From contig CANRZB010000042.1 in NCBI GenBank assembly GCA_947644195.1, positions 1 to 35,379 of the forward strand: 35,379 bases of DNA, read 5' to 3'. The DNA comes from an uncultured Clostridium sp. GTDB taxonomy: Bacteria > Bacillota > Clostridia > Lachnospirales > Lachnospiraceae. This document shows, in pieces, positions 24,617-32,867 of this stretch. The stretch's first letter is position 1. Every line of letters begins with the position of its first letter. Made by a program: the position numbers and the translations under genes. The notes beneath the pieces are model-generated. The model was not told the DNA's origin. It ran no database searches and saw nothing but the letters and a program-made list of their open reading frames with translations.

Positions 24617-25018
24617 TTATTTTTCAGCCAGTTCTGCAAGGGTAATTCCATAAAAGAAATCATGGGATAACTGGTTGAATTTCTTCCACATCTCTATGGT
24701 AGGACAGATCCTTTCCCTGTCACAACGTTCTGCATCCGGCAGCAGGCAGGATACAGGGGCAAGCTGCTCCCCCACAGCTTCTAGGATCTCACCTGCCGAA
24801 TAATTGGCGGCACTGCGTAAAAGCTGGTAGCCGCCTCCTTTTCCCCGAACTCCACGGATCAGTTTGTGTCTTACCAGTTCTTTGATAATAATTTCCATAT
24901 ATTTTTCCGATATTCCCTGTCTTTCCGAAATATCTTTTAGTGGGGTGTAGCTGTCTTTTTCCTGTCCGGCCAGGTCAATCATCAGGCGCAGGGCATACCT
25001 TCCTCTGGTTGAAATCAT
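24617..25018 (-). CDS. Rrf2-family transcription regulator (CymR/IscR-like)
   Basis: The product is 133 aa. I start at 25018 (MISTRGRYALRLMIDLA), which follows AAAGGAGGG; the frame is open 12 codons further but the family begins here. The winged-helix part includes DISERQGISEKYMEIIIKELVRHKLIRGVRGKGGGYQL. The C-terminal region has three cysteines (C-x7-C-x5-C) like the [2Fe-2S] cysteines of IscR; B. subtilis CymR has none. It may thus sense an Fe-S cluster as well as, or instead of, a cysteine enzyme partner. Operators near rrf2, cysK and the tRNA-Cys promoter suggest that it is the local regulator and controls itself. Confidence 0.88.
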   Translation of the reverse strand: MISTRGRYALRLMIDLAGQEKDSYTPLKDISERQGISEKYMEIIIKELVRHKLIRGVRGKGGGYQLLRSAANYSAGEILEAVGEQLAPVSCLLPDAERCDRERICPTIEMWKKFNQLSHDFFYGITLAELAEK

Positions 25019-25039
25019 GAGATCCCTCCTTTTTTTCAA

Positions 25040-25103
25040 AGTATAGCGTATCATAGAGAAAAAAACAATACCTATTAACCTATTGACTTGATAGGTTTAT
25101 AAT
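25040..25103. promoter_or_regulatory. divergent rrf2/lysR promoters with shared operator
   Basis: The operator is AACCTAT (25077-25083), 7-base centre, ATAGGTT (25091-25097). It exactly fills the spacer of a plus-strand promoter (TTAACC 25075-25080, TATAAT 25098-25103), so the LysR gene should be repressed. On the minus strand, TTGTTT (25068-25063), 17 bp and TATACT (25045-25040) form an rrf2 promoter; the operator lies just upstream of its -35. Confidence 0.65.
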
Positions 25104-25161
25104 GCTAAGATAATAAACGTACAGTACAACGTATTCATGCTAGTACAATGAAAATTAAGTT

Positions 25162-25232
25162 TTGGATAGTTTGACGCAGAAGATTTTTCTGGGAGTCGTG
25201 CTCCCAGGAAAATCGACAAGTCAAACTGCCAA
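25162..25232 (+). ncRNA. long leader hairpin upstream of lysR
   Basis: The hairpin has a 14-bp inner stem with one G-U (25182-25195 with 25201-25214, loop TCGTG), an internal loop, AGTTTGAC/GTCAAACT (25168-25175 with 25220-25227), then TTGG/CCAA. No T-run follows, so it is not a simple terminator. TGCTAGTA occurs on each side (from about 25138 and 25250). It could be a cis-regulatory leader, a small RNA or a small inverted-repeat element. Confidence 0.45.
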
Positions 25233-25285
25233 TTACTAATATTGGTTGTGCTAGTAGCAGGAACGGAATGAGGGGAGAAGGAAAC

Positions 25286-26197
25286 ATGACACTGACTCAG
25301 TTAAAATATGCTGTCTGTGCAGCGGGGGAAAATTCATTCAATGATGCAGCGAAAAAGCTGTTTATTTCTCAACCCAGCCTGTCAGGAGCGATTGCTACTC
25401 TGGAAAAAGAATTGGATATCGCTATTTTTCATAAATCGAAAACGGGAATTTCTTTGACGGCCGAGGGGGAGGAATTTATTGGGTATGCGAGGCAGGTATT
25501 AGAGCAGTTTGAATTGTTGGATGCGAGATATATTACCAAAAAGGAATCCAAAAAGAAATTTAGTGTTTCGATGCAGCACTATACCTTTGCGGTACAGGCA
25601 TTTATTGAAACCATCAAACAGTACGGTATGGATACTTATGAGTTTGAAATTTATGAGGACACGACCTACACAGTGATCGAGAATGTCAGGAATTGTAAAT
25701 CTGAGCTGGGCATTTTATACTTAAATGATTTTAATCGAAAGGTATTACAGAAAATATTTGGGGAATTTCGTTTGGAGTATCATCCGATGTTTGATTGTGG
25801 GCTTTACGTTTATCTGGCAAAAACGCATCCGTTGGCAGGAAAGAAGCAGATTGCACTGGAAGAGTTGATGGATTTTCCCTGCCTTTCCTTTGCACAGGGA
25901 TCGCATAATTCTTTTTACTTTGCAGAAGAGGTTTTCAGTACGATACCCTACAAGAAAATAATTAAAGCGAGCGACAGGGCAACACTCCTTAATTTAATGG
26001 TTGGGATTGATGGCTATACAATCTGTTCCGGCATCATCTGTGAGGAGCTCAACGGTGAAGAATATGTTGCAGTGCGCCTGGATTCCAGGGAGGAAATGAC
26101 GATTGGCTATCTTACCAGGAAAGACAGTAAGATCAGTAGGATCGGAATGGATTATCTGGAGGCGTTAGGAAAATTTAAGGATAAGGCAATGTTGTAA
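25286..26197 (+). CDS. LysR-family transcription regulator
   Basis: The product is 303 aa from the ATG at 25286 (GGAGAAGG before it), giving the normal MTLTQLKYAV start; an ATG at 25268 is less likely. The N-terminal HTH contains NSFNDAAKKLFISQPSLSGAIATLEKELDIAIFHKSKTG and the linker helix. Residues ~90-300 form the effector-binding domain. By position it should respond to a sulfur compound such as O-acetylserine, as CysB-type regulators do, but no effector residue can be assigned. It is 30 bp before the iscS-like gene, which is likely in the same transcript and so linked to the Rrf2 site. Confidence 0.87.
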   Translation: MTLTQLKYAVCAAGENSFNDAAKKLFISQPSLSGAIATLEKELDIAIFHKSKTGISLTAEGEEFIGYARQVLEQFELLDARYITKKESKKKFSVSMQHYTFAVQAFIETIKQYGMDTYEFEIYEDTTYTVIENVRNCKSELGILYLNDFNRKVLQKIFGEFRLEYHPMFDCGLYVYLAKTHPLAGKKQIALEELMDFPCLSFAQGSHNSFYFAEEVFSTIPYKKIIKASDRATLLNLMVGIDGYTICSGIICEELNGEEYVAVRLDSREEMTIGYLTRKDSKISRIGMDYLEALGKFKDKAML

Positions 26198-26227
26198 CAT
26201 TCCATAGTACAGGGGAGGTAATTATTG

Positions 26228-27412
26228 ATGAATCGTTTGATTTATTTAGATAATGCAGCGACGACAAAACTTGACACAGAAGTATTCCATGCGATGGTTC
26301 CTTATTTTCAGGAGGATTATGGGAATCCTTCTTCCATTTATAGTTTTGCAGAAAAAGGAAAAAAAGCAGTTGATGATGCCAGGGAGCAGGTGGCGAAACT
26401 GATCCACGCTGCACCAGAAGAAATATATTTTACGGGCAGTGGAAGCGAGGCTGATAACTGGGCGTTGAAAGCGACAGTGGAGGCGTATGCGGGAAAAGGG
26501 AGTCATATCATAACCACTAAGATAGAGCACCATGCGATTTTGCATACCTGTGAATATTTGGAGAAACAGGGATGTGAAATTACTTATTTGGCTGTAGATG
26601 AAGACGGGAAAATTAATTTGGAGGATTTAAAGGCTGCCATTCGTCCTGACACGATATTGATTTCAATCATGATGGCAAATAATGAGATTGGAACCATTCA
26701 GGAAGTGGCTGAAATTGGGAAGATTGCAAAGGAACATGGGGTGTTGTTCCATACAGATGCGGTACAGGCATATGGACATATTCCCATTTATGTAGATGCA
26801 ATGAATATTGACATGCTTTCCGCAAGTGCCCATAAACTTTATGGTCCCAAGGGAGTTGGGATGTTATATATCCGTAAGGGGATTAAAATCCGCTCTTTCA
26901 TACATGGTGGCGCACAGGAGAGAAACCGGCGTGCAGGAACCTTAAATGTGCCAGGGATTGTCGGTTTTGGAAAGGCGGCGGAACTGGCGGAAAAGACAAT
27001 GGAGCAGAGGATGGCGAAAGAATCTGCTATAAGGGATGAATTGATAGAAAGAATATTGGCGGAGATTCCTTTTTCCAGACTGAATGGACATAGGACAGAC
27101 AGGCTGCCGGGGAATGTTAATTTTTGTTTTCGCTTTATTGAAGGAGAATCCATGTTAATTCTATTAGACCAACTTGGAATTTGTGCTTCCAGTGGTTCTG
27201 CCTGTACCTCTGGTTCCCTGGATCCGTCCCATGTGTTGCTTGCCATCGGCTTGCCGCATGAAATTGCACATGGTTCCCTGCGACTTTCCTTATCATCGGA
27301 AACAACCAGGGAAGAAATTAATTTTGTGGTAGAAGAATTAAAACAATTGATAGAGAGATTGAGAAATATGTCACCGTTATATGAAGATTTTATCAAGAAT
27401 TCTTGTAAATAA
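26228..27412 (+). CDS. cysteine desulfurase (IscS/NifS family)
   Basis: The product is 394 aa; the ATG at 26228 follows GGGGAGG. LIYLDNAATTKLD, TGSGSEADNWAL, the PLP lysine K203 in SASAHKLYGPKG, and the mobile persulfide-forming C326 in SGSACTSGSLDPSHVL are intact. It removes sulfur from cysteine and delivers it for Fe-S cluster or other sulfur transfer. The following gene is its scaffold partner. A short duplicated tail with AAGAATTCTTG sequence is found in the last codons and in the gap after it (27398-27452). The pair gives cysteine, made by the upstream genes, a direct outlet. Confidence 0.93.
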   Translation: MNRLIYLDNAATTKLDTEVFHAMVPYFQEDYGNPSSIYSFAEKGKKAVDDAREQVAKLIHAAPEEIYFTGSGSEADNWALKATVEAYAGKGSHIITTKIEHHAILHTCEYLEKQGCEITYLAVDEDGKINLEDLKAAIRPDTILISIMMANNEIGTIQEVAEIGKIAKEHGVLFHTDAVQAYGHIPIYVDAMNIDMLSASAHKLYGPKGVGMLYIRKGIKIRSFIHGGAQERNRRAGTLNVPGIVGFGKAAELAEKTMEQRMAKESAIRDELIERILAEIPFSRLNGHRTDRLPGNVNFCFRFIEGESMLILLDQLGICASSGSACTSGSLDPSHVLLAIGLPHEIAHGSLRLSLSSETTREEINFVVEELKQLIERLRNMSPLYEDFIKNSCK

Positions 27413-27480
27413 AAAATTTATGTAAGAAAGAATTCTTGTAAATCAAGAATTTAGGGAGATCAAGAATGGGAGGAAGACAG

Positions 27481-27918
27481 ATGTATAGTGAAAAAGTAAT
27501 GGATCATTTTAATCATCCAAGGAATGTGGGGGAAATTGAAAACGCCAGTGGAGTGGGAACGGTAGGAAATGCAAAGTGCGGGGATATTATGCGGATGTAT
27601 TTCGAGATTGACCAGCAGGGCGTGATCCGGGATGTTAAATTTAAGACGTTTGGCTGCGGAGCTGCCATCGCAACCAGCAGCATGGCAACAGAACTGGTAA
27701 AGGGAAAAACGGTACAAGAAGCGCTAACGGTTACCAATCAGGCCGTTATGGAAGCGTTAGACGGACTGCCTCCTGTGAAAGTGCATTGTTCGCTTTTGGC
27801 AGAAGAAGCAATTCATGCAGCCCTTTGGGATTATGCAGAGAAGAATCATATTGTGATTGATGGATTGGAAAGGCCGGTCAATGATATTGCTGAAAAAGTA
27901 GAGGAAGAAGAATATTGA
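27481..27918 (+). CDS. Fe-S cluster scaffold protein (IscU/NifU N-terminal type)
   Basis: The product is 145 aa. I start at 27481 (MYSEKVMDHFNHPRNVG), behind GGGAGGAAG; an ATG at 27466 is possible. The three cluster cysteines are C33 in GNAKCGDI, C59 in TFGCGAAIA and C103 in VHCSLLAEEA, with the conserved Asp after the first. A short acidic C-terminus (EKVEEEEY) ends the protein. It should assemble clusters with the desulfurase encoded 68 bp upstream. The gene faces the lipoprotein gene that ends 2 bp away. Confidence 0.93.
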   Translation: MYSEKVMDHFNHPRNVGEIENASGVGTVGNAKCGDIMRMYFEIDQQGVIRDVKFKTFGCGAAIATSSMATELVKGKTVQEALTVTNQAVMEALDGLPPVKVHCSLLAEEAIHAALWDYAEKNHIVIDGLERPVNDIAEKVEEEEY

Positions 27919-27919
27919 T

Positions 27920-29065
27920 TTAAGAGGATTCCTCTTGCTTGATTTTCTCTGTCTGGATATCAACAGCGCCGTCTTCTGACAGGAGGTAGCGCACATCTAT
28001 AGGATCCCAGCTTTCGTCCTCGTTATCCCTGCCCTTAGAATAGAGTTCATGTTTACGGTCAAAGGCTGTCGTATCGAAATCCGATTCCGCATCGTAGGAT
28101 CCCAAAAAAGATTTATTGCGGTCTGCGGACAACACGTTACAGCATTTTCCATCTAGATCAACTTGGAAGTAGTGTCCGGCTGTTTTACCGGTTCCTGCTC
28201 CGTAATAATAGCTATATCCATATAGAAATCTGCCATAGGTACCAATCACGGCAGCTCTTTCGTCAAAGTCATCGAACCAGGTGCAGATTTTATGGAATTT
28301 TTCAAGAGTATGGTGTCTGTTTAACAGGAACCTCATCTGATATACGCCCCGATCCGTCAGCAGATATCCCTCGTCCTGCAGGCAGATGTCCAGAATATCT
28401 GCGCTGTCTTCTAATGTAACCGCAGCCATTTCCTGTAGGGAGAGATCCAGAACAAGCAGTTTGCCTCCTCTGCTCAACCAGAGCGTGCCAGACTCCGGGT
28501 CAGCAGCCCAGATCTGGTACGAGATTTCAGCATTATCCTGTTCTGTGGTAAGAAGCATATATTGCTGGTCGATTTGTAATGTCTCTAAATTGATGCGGCA
28601 GAGCAACGCATTCCCCCAGTCAAGGGAAGATCCTTCTCCTCCATTTTCATCTTCGGGATAAATTGTTTCAATACATTCCTGGAAGGAGTAAAAGAAGTAG
28701 CCAGAGAGAAAAAATCCCTGATCCAGAAGATATTTTGTCTTGGGATTCCTTTCTTTCTGTGGGGTTACGAGAGAGACCTCCTGCGCAGTTTTTTGGTCGA
28801 TCAGAGATGGTGTCTGCCCGTCGTCTTTGATCTGGTAGGTGTGATCCCGATAAGAAAAGGGTTGGTTTTCCCAGAGAGACTCTTCGGCTAGGGAAAATGT
28901 AGCAATCTCCTGCGGGATTTTGGTGGATGGTATTTGAACTGCCTGGGCAGTAGCTATATGGGAGCTATTGTCTGTGGCCGGAGAGCCGGAAGATACATTG
29001 CCGCAGCCCGTGCACGCCATCAGAAAAAAAGCGGCGGCCATGAGTTTGATGATTGTACTTTTCAG
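27920..29065 (-). CDS. lipoprotein with beta-propeller-like repeats, probable CTG start
   Basis: The first ATG (29041) would give MAAAFFLMACTGCGN, too short and uncharged for a signal peptide. A CTG at 29065, placed 9 bases after GGGAGG, adds MKSTIIKL and gives a normal lipoprotein signal with the lipobox LMAC; I use this start (381 aa). The mature protein contains several blade-like segments of about 40 residues (for example GTLWLSRGGKLLVLDL and DICLQDEGYLLTDRGVYQM), suggesting a folded propeller outside the membrane. No enzymatic motif is seen. It lies 74 bp after another lipoprotein gene on the same strand, so they may be co-expressed. Confidence 0.7.
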   Translation of the reverse strand: MKSTIIKLMAAAFFLMACTGCGNVSSGSPATDNSSHIATAQAVQIPSTKIPQEIATFSLAEESLWENQPFSYRDHTYQIKDDGQTPSLIDQKTAQEVSLVTPQKERNPKTKYLLDQGFFLSGYFFYSFQECIETIYPEDENGGEGSSLDWGNALLCRINLETLQIDQQYMLLTTEQDNAEISYQIWAADPESGTLWLSRGGKLLVLDLSLQEMAAVTLEDSADILDICLQDEGYLLTDRGVYQMRFLLNRHHTLEKFHKICTWFDDFDERAAVIGTYGRFLYGYSYYYGAGTGKTAGHYFQVDLDGKCCNVLSADRNKSFLGSYDAESDFDTTAFDRKHELYSKGRDNEDESWDPIDVRYLLSEDGAVDIQTEKIKQEESS

Positions 29066-29139
29066 GTGGTATGTCCTCCCAATCTGCTTGACTTTGCCTG
29101 TCTCTGGTTGTAAGACGGGCCGTTTCCTAAGGTTTTATT

Positions 29140-30339
29140 CTAATTCCATTCCTCAAAGGTTTTAAATTCTTTTTCTGCTTTTTTTGCATTGACATATTTC
29201 GCCTTTTTCGGGATCATCCGGTCTGTTTCCGCATCATATTGCAAAAATAGGTGCATGTTGCCGATCGTTTCTGCCCGGTGTCTGATACAAATGGCACGTA
29301 CCAGCTCTAATTGCGGTTTTCCCGATGTTCCGGTGGGATAATCTACATGGTCCAGGGTATATAAAAATACGGGATCATCTTCGTCTTTGTTTAATTGCTT
29401 TTTTTGTAATTTTCCCTCTTTCCATAGCGTTACAACGTTGTTGGTAGCGCGCCCAGTTGCTTTGGATCCGGCCTGTAAGGCTTTCTTCGGGTAACCGCCG
29501 TCTCGGATCATGGATACGGTTTTAGAATATCCGATCTCTGGAAATTCCAGGACAACTTGATAATCATCTTCTAAGTGTCCCCGGAACCAGGAACGGTCGG
29601 GATAATCGGTTTCTTCTGTGACATCATCTAATGTGGAGAACAGGGGGATCAGGCGGTGGCTTGGTTTATCGCAGCGGAAGACACCCACTTCCACACTTCT
29701 ATTGTAGATATGGGAAACCACTAACTCCTGCACACCGTCTCCAGTCAGGTCTCTGGTGGCTAAGTTTACCCAAGTACCCCAGGAGTGTAAGAAGAAAGCT
29801 GTTTCTGTACGATAGTAGGTGCTATTGCCGTAATCCAGGACCAAAAAATAATTTTTTTTCTGTTCCGTTTCTGGATTTTCATGGACAAATAGTGCCAGAC
29901 AATCTTTGGAATGGGAATCAGGATCGGTCAGGTTGCCGGTAGTGTAGGCGCTGACCATGGTATCTGTTCCCAATCCTGCAAACGAGAGGTCTGCGCGGTA
30001 GCGTTTATTCAACGGAGAGCTTTCTGCGTCCTCTGTATCCGAATCATATAGTTCATCCTCTTCCGCTTCCGTCTGTAATGCAATCGACACGGTTTCTTCA
30101 GTGACTTCTGCCGGATTAGGGATCTGGATTTTGTTTTCACTGCTGCTGTGGATCTCTAAGGAAACCGGTTTCCGTTTTTTAGGAACCATAGCAGCAGAAG
30201 TATTGCTGGATTTGGGATCCATAGAAGAGGATGCCATTTTGGATGCAGGATCTGTTTCCGTGGCAGGGATGGCTCCACAGGAGCATAAAACCAGCGCCAG
30301 CAGGGTGACTTGCAGTAACAAGAGTAATTTTCCTTTCAT
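29140..30339 (-). CDS. lipoprotein with FG-GAP/VCBS-like segment
   Basis: The product is 399 aa. The ATG at 30339 follows GAGG and gives MKGKLLLLLQVTLLALVLCSCG, a lipobox signal with Cys as the lipidated residue. Residues ~20-110 are Ser/Glu-rich and poorly structured. Further on, NLATRDLTGDGVQELVVSHIY is an FG-GAP/VCBS-like calcium loop, and the rest is beta-rich. It is likely anchored on the outer face of the membrane. The function is unknown. The upstream region has a strong promoter with palindromic operators. Confidence 0.75.
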   Translation of the reverse strand: MKGKLLLLLQVTLLALVLCSCGAIPATETDPASKMASSSMDPKSSNTSAAMVPKKRKPVSLEIHSSSENKIQIPNPAEVTEETVSIALQTEAEEDELYDSDTEDAESSPLNKRYRADLSFAGLGTDTMVSAYTTGNLTDPDSHSKDCLALFVHENPETEQKKNYFLVLDYGNSTYYRTETAFFLHSWGTWVNLATRDLTGDGVQELVVSHIYNRSVEVGVFRCDKPSHRLIPLFSTLDDVTEETDYPDRSWFRGHLEDDYQVVLEFPEIGYSKTVSMIRDGGYPKKALQAGSKATGRATNNVVTLWKEGKLQKKQLNKDEDDPVFLYTLDHVDYPTGTSGKPQLELVRAICIRHRAETIGNMHLFLQYDAETDRMIPKKAKYVNAKKAEKEFKTFEEWN

Positions 30340-30365
30340 CGTTCTACCTCGTTTCAAAGGGATTT

Positions 30366-30415
30366 ATGGTTTACTGTATAAACCATATGATAGCAAAAAG
30401 GTTTACTATTGTCAA
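30366..30415 (-). promoter_or_regulatory. promoter with palindromic operator for the lipoprotein operon
   Basis: On the minus strand TTGACA (30415-30410), 17 bp and TATCAT (30392-30387) form a good promoter. Immediately downstream is a perfect palindrome: ATGGTTTA (30366-30373), 5-base centre, TAAACCAT (30379-30386). A related half-site pair (GGTTTAC...GTCAACC) overlaps the -35. This is what a TetR-like or similar dimeric repressor uses. No such regulator is encoded in the window. Confidence 0.6.
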
Positions 30416-30583
30416 CCGAAGTTTCTGGTTGCTACTTGCCTTATATTTCAACAGAAAATCATCCTTCTGCCAGTAACGATAAATAATAACAAGTAAATAC
30501 GGTTGCCCTGTTGATTGGCCGGAGCCTTGTCTCCATTTCGGATATAGATTCCCAACATCATGACAGATACATAACCACATTTT

Positions 30584-30805
30584 TCAATAAATTTTCTTGA
30601 TTTCCTTTACTCCATATGTCTTTTGAAAAAGATTTAGGTCAGAATCGTTTTGGATCAACATGACTTCTTGAAATTTTCCGGTTTCTTTGTCTTGAAATCC
30701 GGCGGTCTGTTCCCCGTTACAGATACTGCATTTTAGAACGGCAGTTTGTCTCGCCGGATCATAAGAAATTGTTTGGATGGCAGTTTTCTTTCGCTTCCAC
30801 AGCAT
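30584..30805 (-). CDS. small conserved-type protein with CxxC
   Basis: The product is 73 aa. The start at 30805 follows GAGGAG; the frame is open to 30835. It begins MLWKRKKTAI and has a KCSICNGEQTAGF segment with a CxxC pair, then VMLIQNDSDLNLFQKTYGV. From memory, similar small proteins of about 70 aa are common and unnamed in Lachnospiraceae. There is no second CxxC in the chain, so a metal site would need another partner. The function is unknown. Confidence 0.65.
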   Translation of the reverse strand: MLWKRKKTAIQTISYDPARQTAVLKCSICNGEQTAGFQDKETGKFQEVMLIQNDSDLNLFQKTYGVKEIKKIY

Positions 30806-30933
30806 GGCAATTCTCCTCGCTTTGATACATGACATTTATTGTTTTGTTCCTCTTATCGCTTTTCTTCTTCCTCTATTTTATCATATTGCATCTGATAGCA
30901 ATAGATAAAAAATGGATGGGGTGCAAAAGAGGA

Positions 30934-30979
30934 ACTCCGCCTTTAGAGTATCATAGCTTTCGATCTCTAGAGACGGAGT
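30934..30979 (-). terminator. stem-loop after the BclB-type gene
   Basis: ACTCCG (30934-30939) pairs with CGGAGT (30974-30979), with an inner TTTAGAG/CTCTAGA helix. On the minus strand the stem is followed by TCCTCTTTTG. It lies 20 bp after the stop codon of the collagen-like gene that ends at 30999, so it probably ends that transcript. Confidence 0.5.
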
Positions 30980-30998
30980 CAGTGAAATAAAAATTATT

Positions 30999-32729
30999 TT
31001 AATTAATGCTCAATCCGGCACTAGCGTATCCGGTTATAGTATTGATTAAAGTCACTCCGCTTGCAGTTGCTGAGAAAACAAGCATCAGTCTTGTTTGCGT
31101 TGTCACAGGAATATTGAGACCTGTGACGGCACCGTTTAATAATGTTCCAACAGATACGATTCCGGAAAGTGATGGTGTCAAACTGATTAACGTTCCGGGA
31201 ATAGGAGAGAAAACATTATTAGGTGTTGTGGACTGGTATATTTGTGCATTTACAGTAACAGTAGAACCGACTAACGAAAGAGCTACGGTTGTACTGAAAA
31301 ATGCACTAAATGAAGTAATGGTACCAGCGCGGGGAACTTGAAACGCAAAGTTGGAAAGTGTACCACTGGCATTTGTGATATCAATGGTGGAGCCTAAAAG
31401 TGTAAGCCCTTGGGCACTGCTTCCAAAACCGACAAAAGCGGGTAATCCGGCAAGACCGCCGGCTATTGTGGTCAGGGCAACCGGAAGTCCAGAGGCAAAT
31501 GGAATGATCGCTCCAGTACCGGCAACACCGGTAGGGCCCGTAGCTCCGGTAATGCCCGTAGCACCCGTCGGTCCAATCAGGCCATCGGCGCCGGTCGGTC
31601 CTGTTGGTCCAATCAGGCCATCCGCGCCAGTAGGTCCCGTAGGGCCAGTTGGTCCGATCAGGCCATCCGCGCCGGTCGGTCCCGTAGCCCCGGTCGGTCC
31701 AATGAGCCCATCCGCGCCAGTAGGTCCGGTCGGCCCGGTAGCGCCAGTCGGTCCAATGAGCCCATCGGCCCCGGTCGGTCCCGTAGCCCCGGTCGGTCCT
31801 GTTGGTCCAATGAGCCCATCCGCGCCAGTAGGTCCCGTAGGGCCAGTTGGTCCAATGAGCCCATCGGCCCCGGTAGCCCCCGTCGGTCCGGTCGGTCCAA
31901 TCAGGCCATCTGCGCCAGTAGCCCCGGTAGCCCCCGTCGGTCCGGTCGGTCCAATCATACCGTCAGCCCCGTTAGGTCCCGGAGCCCCCGTCGGTCCGGT
32001 AGGGCCGGTAGGTCCAATCAGGCCATCCGCGCCAGTCGGTCCGGTTGGTCCAATGATCCCGTCAGCCCCGGTAGGCCCAGTTGGTCCCGTAGGCCCGGTA
32101 GCCCCCGTTGGTCCGGTCGGTCCTTCCTCTCCTGGGCATCCTTTCGGTCCCTGGATACCTATCGGTCCGGTCTCTCCCTGAATCCCTTGCGCACCAGTTA
32201 CGCCCTGAGGTCCCATTGGTCCGGTAGCACCTGTGGGACCAGTTATACCCGGAATTCCTCGTGGTCCCTGAGGGCCAATATCTCCTTGTGGACCAATCGG
32301 CCCGGTGGGTCCGGTATTTCCGACAGGTCCTTGCGGACCAATCTCCCCTTTTGGTCCTTCACAGCCGGGATCCCCTTTCGGTCCGATATCTCCCCGAACA
32401 CCTTGTATTCCTTGAATTCCCTGAGGCCCAGCATATCCTCTGGGACCTTCAAATCCTCTTGGTCCGGTATTACCAGTGGGCCCAACAGGACCGGTATTTC
32501 CTCGTGGACCTCTGGCACCAGGGACACCAGGGATACCCTGAGGCCCCATGGGGCCCTGTTCCCCTCTGTCCCCTTTTGGTCCAGGACAGCCAGTATCTCC
32601 TTTGATACCTTGAGGTCCTGGTTCTCCCTGGTCCCCTTTTGGCCCGGCAGGACCAGGTTTACAGCAGGAAGGATAATATTGATTCTCACACTGATTGGAA
32701 CAGCAATGATAAGATTTATTCTGATTCAC
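30999..32729 (-). CDS. large collagen-like protein with BclB C-terminal domain
   Basis: The product is 576 aa from a GTG at 32729 after GAGAGGATG; this gives [10 protein letters not shown], like the protein at 10921-11622. The longer frame from 32777 has no good site. Residues 1-25 are Cys-rich. Residues 26-403 are 126 Gly-X-Y triplets; the first half is varied with charged residues, the second half is [12 protein letters not shown]-type repeats. Residues 404-576 (starting [18 protein letters not shown], ending YASAGLSIN) match the BclB exosporium C-terminal domain as I know it. It is probably a spore-surface filament protein. Many Thr in the Y position are possible glycan sites, and a glycosyltransferase gene lies just upstream. 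Confidence 0.9.
   Translation of the reverse strand: MNQNKSYHCCSNQCENQYYPSCCKPGPAGPKGDQGEPGPQGIKGDTGCPGPKGDRGEQGPMGPQGIPGVPGARGPRGNTGPVGPTGNTGPRGFEGPRGYAGPQGIQGIQGVRGDIGPKGDPGCEGPKGEIGPQGPVGNTGPTGPIGPQGDIGPQGPRGIPGITGPTGATGPMGPQGVTGAQGIQGETGPIGIQGPKGCPGEEGPTGPTGATGPTGPTGPTGADGIIGPTGPTGADGLIGPTGPTGPTGAPGPNGADGMIGPTGPTGATGATGADGLIGPTGPTGATGADGLIGPTGPTGPTGADGLIGPTGPTGATGPTGADGLIGPTGATGPTGPTGADGLIGPTGATGPTGADGLIGPTGPTGPTGADGLIGPTGPTGADGLIGPTGATGITGATGPTGVAGTGAIIPFASGLPVALTTIAGGLAGLPAFVGFGSSAQGLTLLGSTIDITNASGTLSNFAFQVPRAGTITSFSAFFSTTVALSLVGSTVTVNAQIYQSTTPNNVFSPIPGTLISLTPSLSGIVSVGTLLNGAVTGLNIPVTTQTRLMLVFSATASGVTLINTITGYASAGLSIN
31521..32654 (-). repeat. collagen-coding tandem repeat region
   Basis: The region encodes 126 Gly-X-Y triplets. 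From 31550 to about 32120 the DNA is an almost regular array of 9-bp units (GGTCCNACN-type) broken by a GADGLI-coding block. It is much richer in GC than the surroundings. Such arrays change length by slippage, so the size may vary between strains and be hard to assemble. Confidence 0.8.
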
Positions 32730-32867
32730 GTAAACACATCCTCTCAATCGTATTCGCAAAAACAAGTTAGGAAACATAAAAATGTTTTTACTACAAATAT
32801 TGTATGAGTCTTTGGTATATCTGTTACAATTAAAAGACCTTTTGTGCCTACACCAGAATAAAAATAG

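Noticed and set aside
31351-32181. Long antisense frames of Pro-Val-Gly-Pro type across the collagen repeats (also 11329-11760 and 32187-32807)
   Set aside because: They are mirror products of the 9-bp Gly-X-Y coding units; no ribosome site and no domain.
31521-32654. Possible CRISPR-like or satellite array
   Set aside because: The period is codon-based and fully explained by Gly-X-Y coding; there are no unique spacers.
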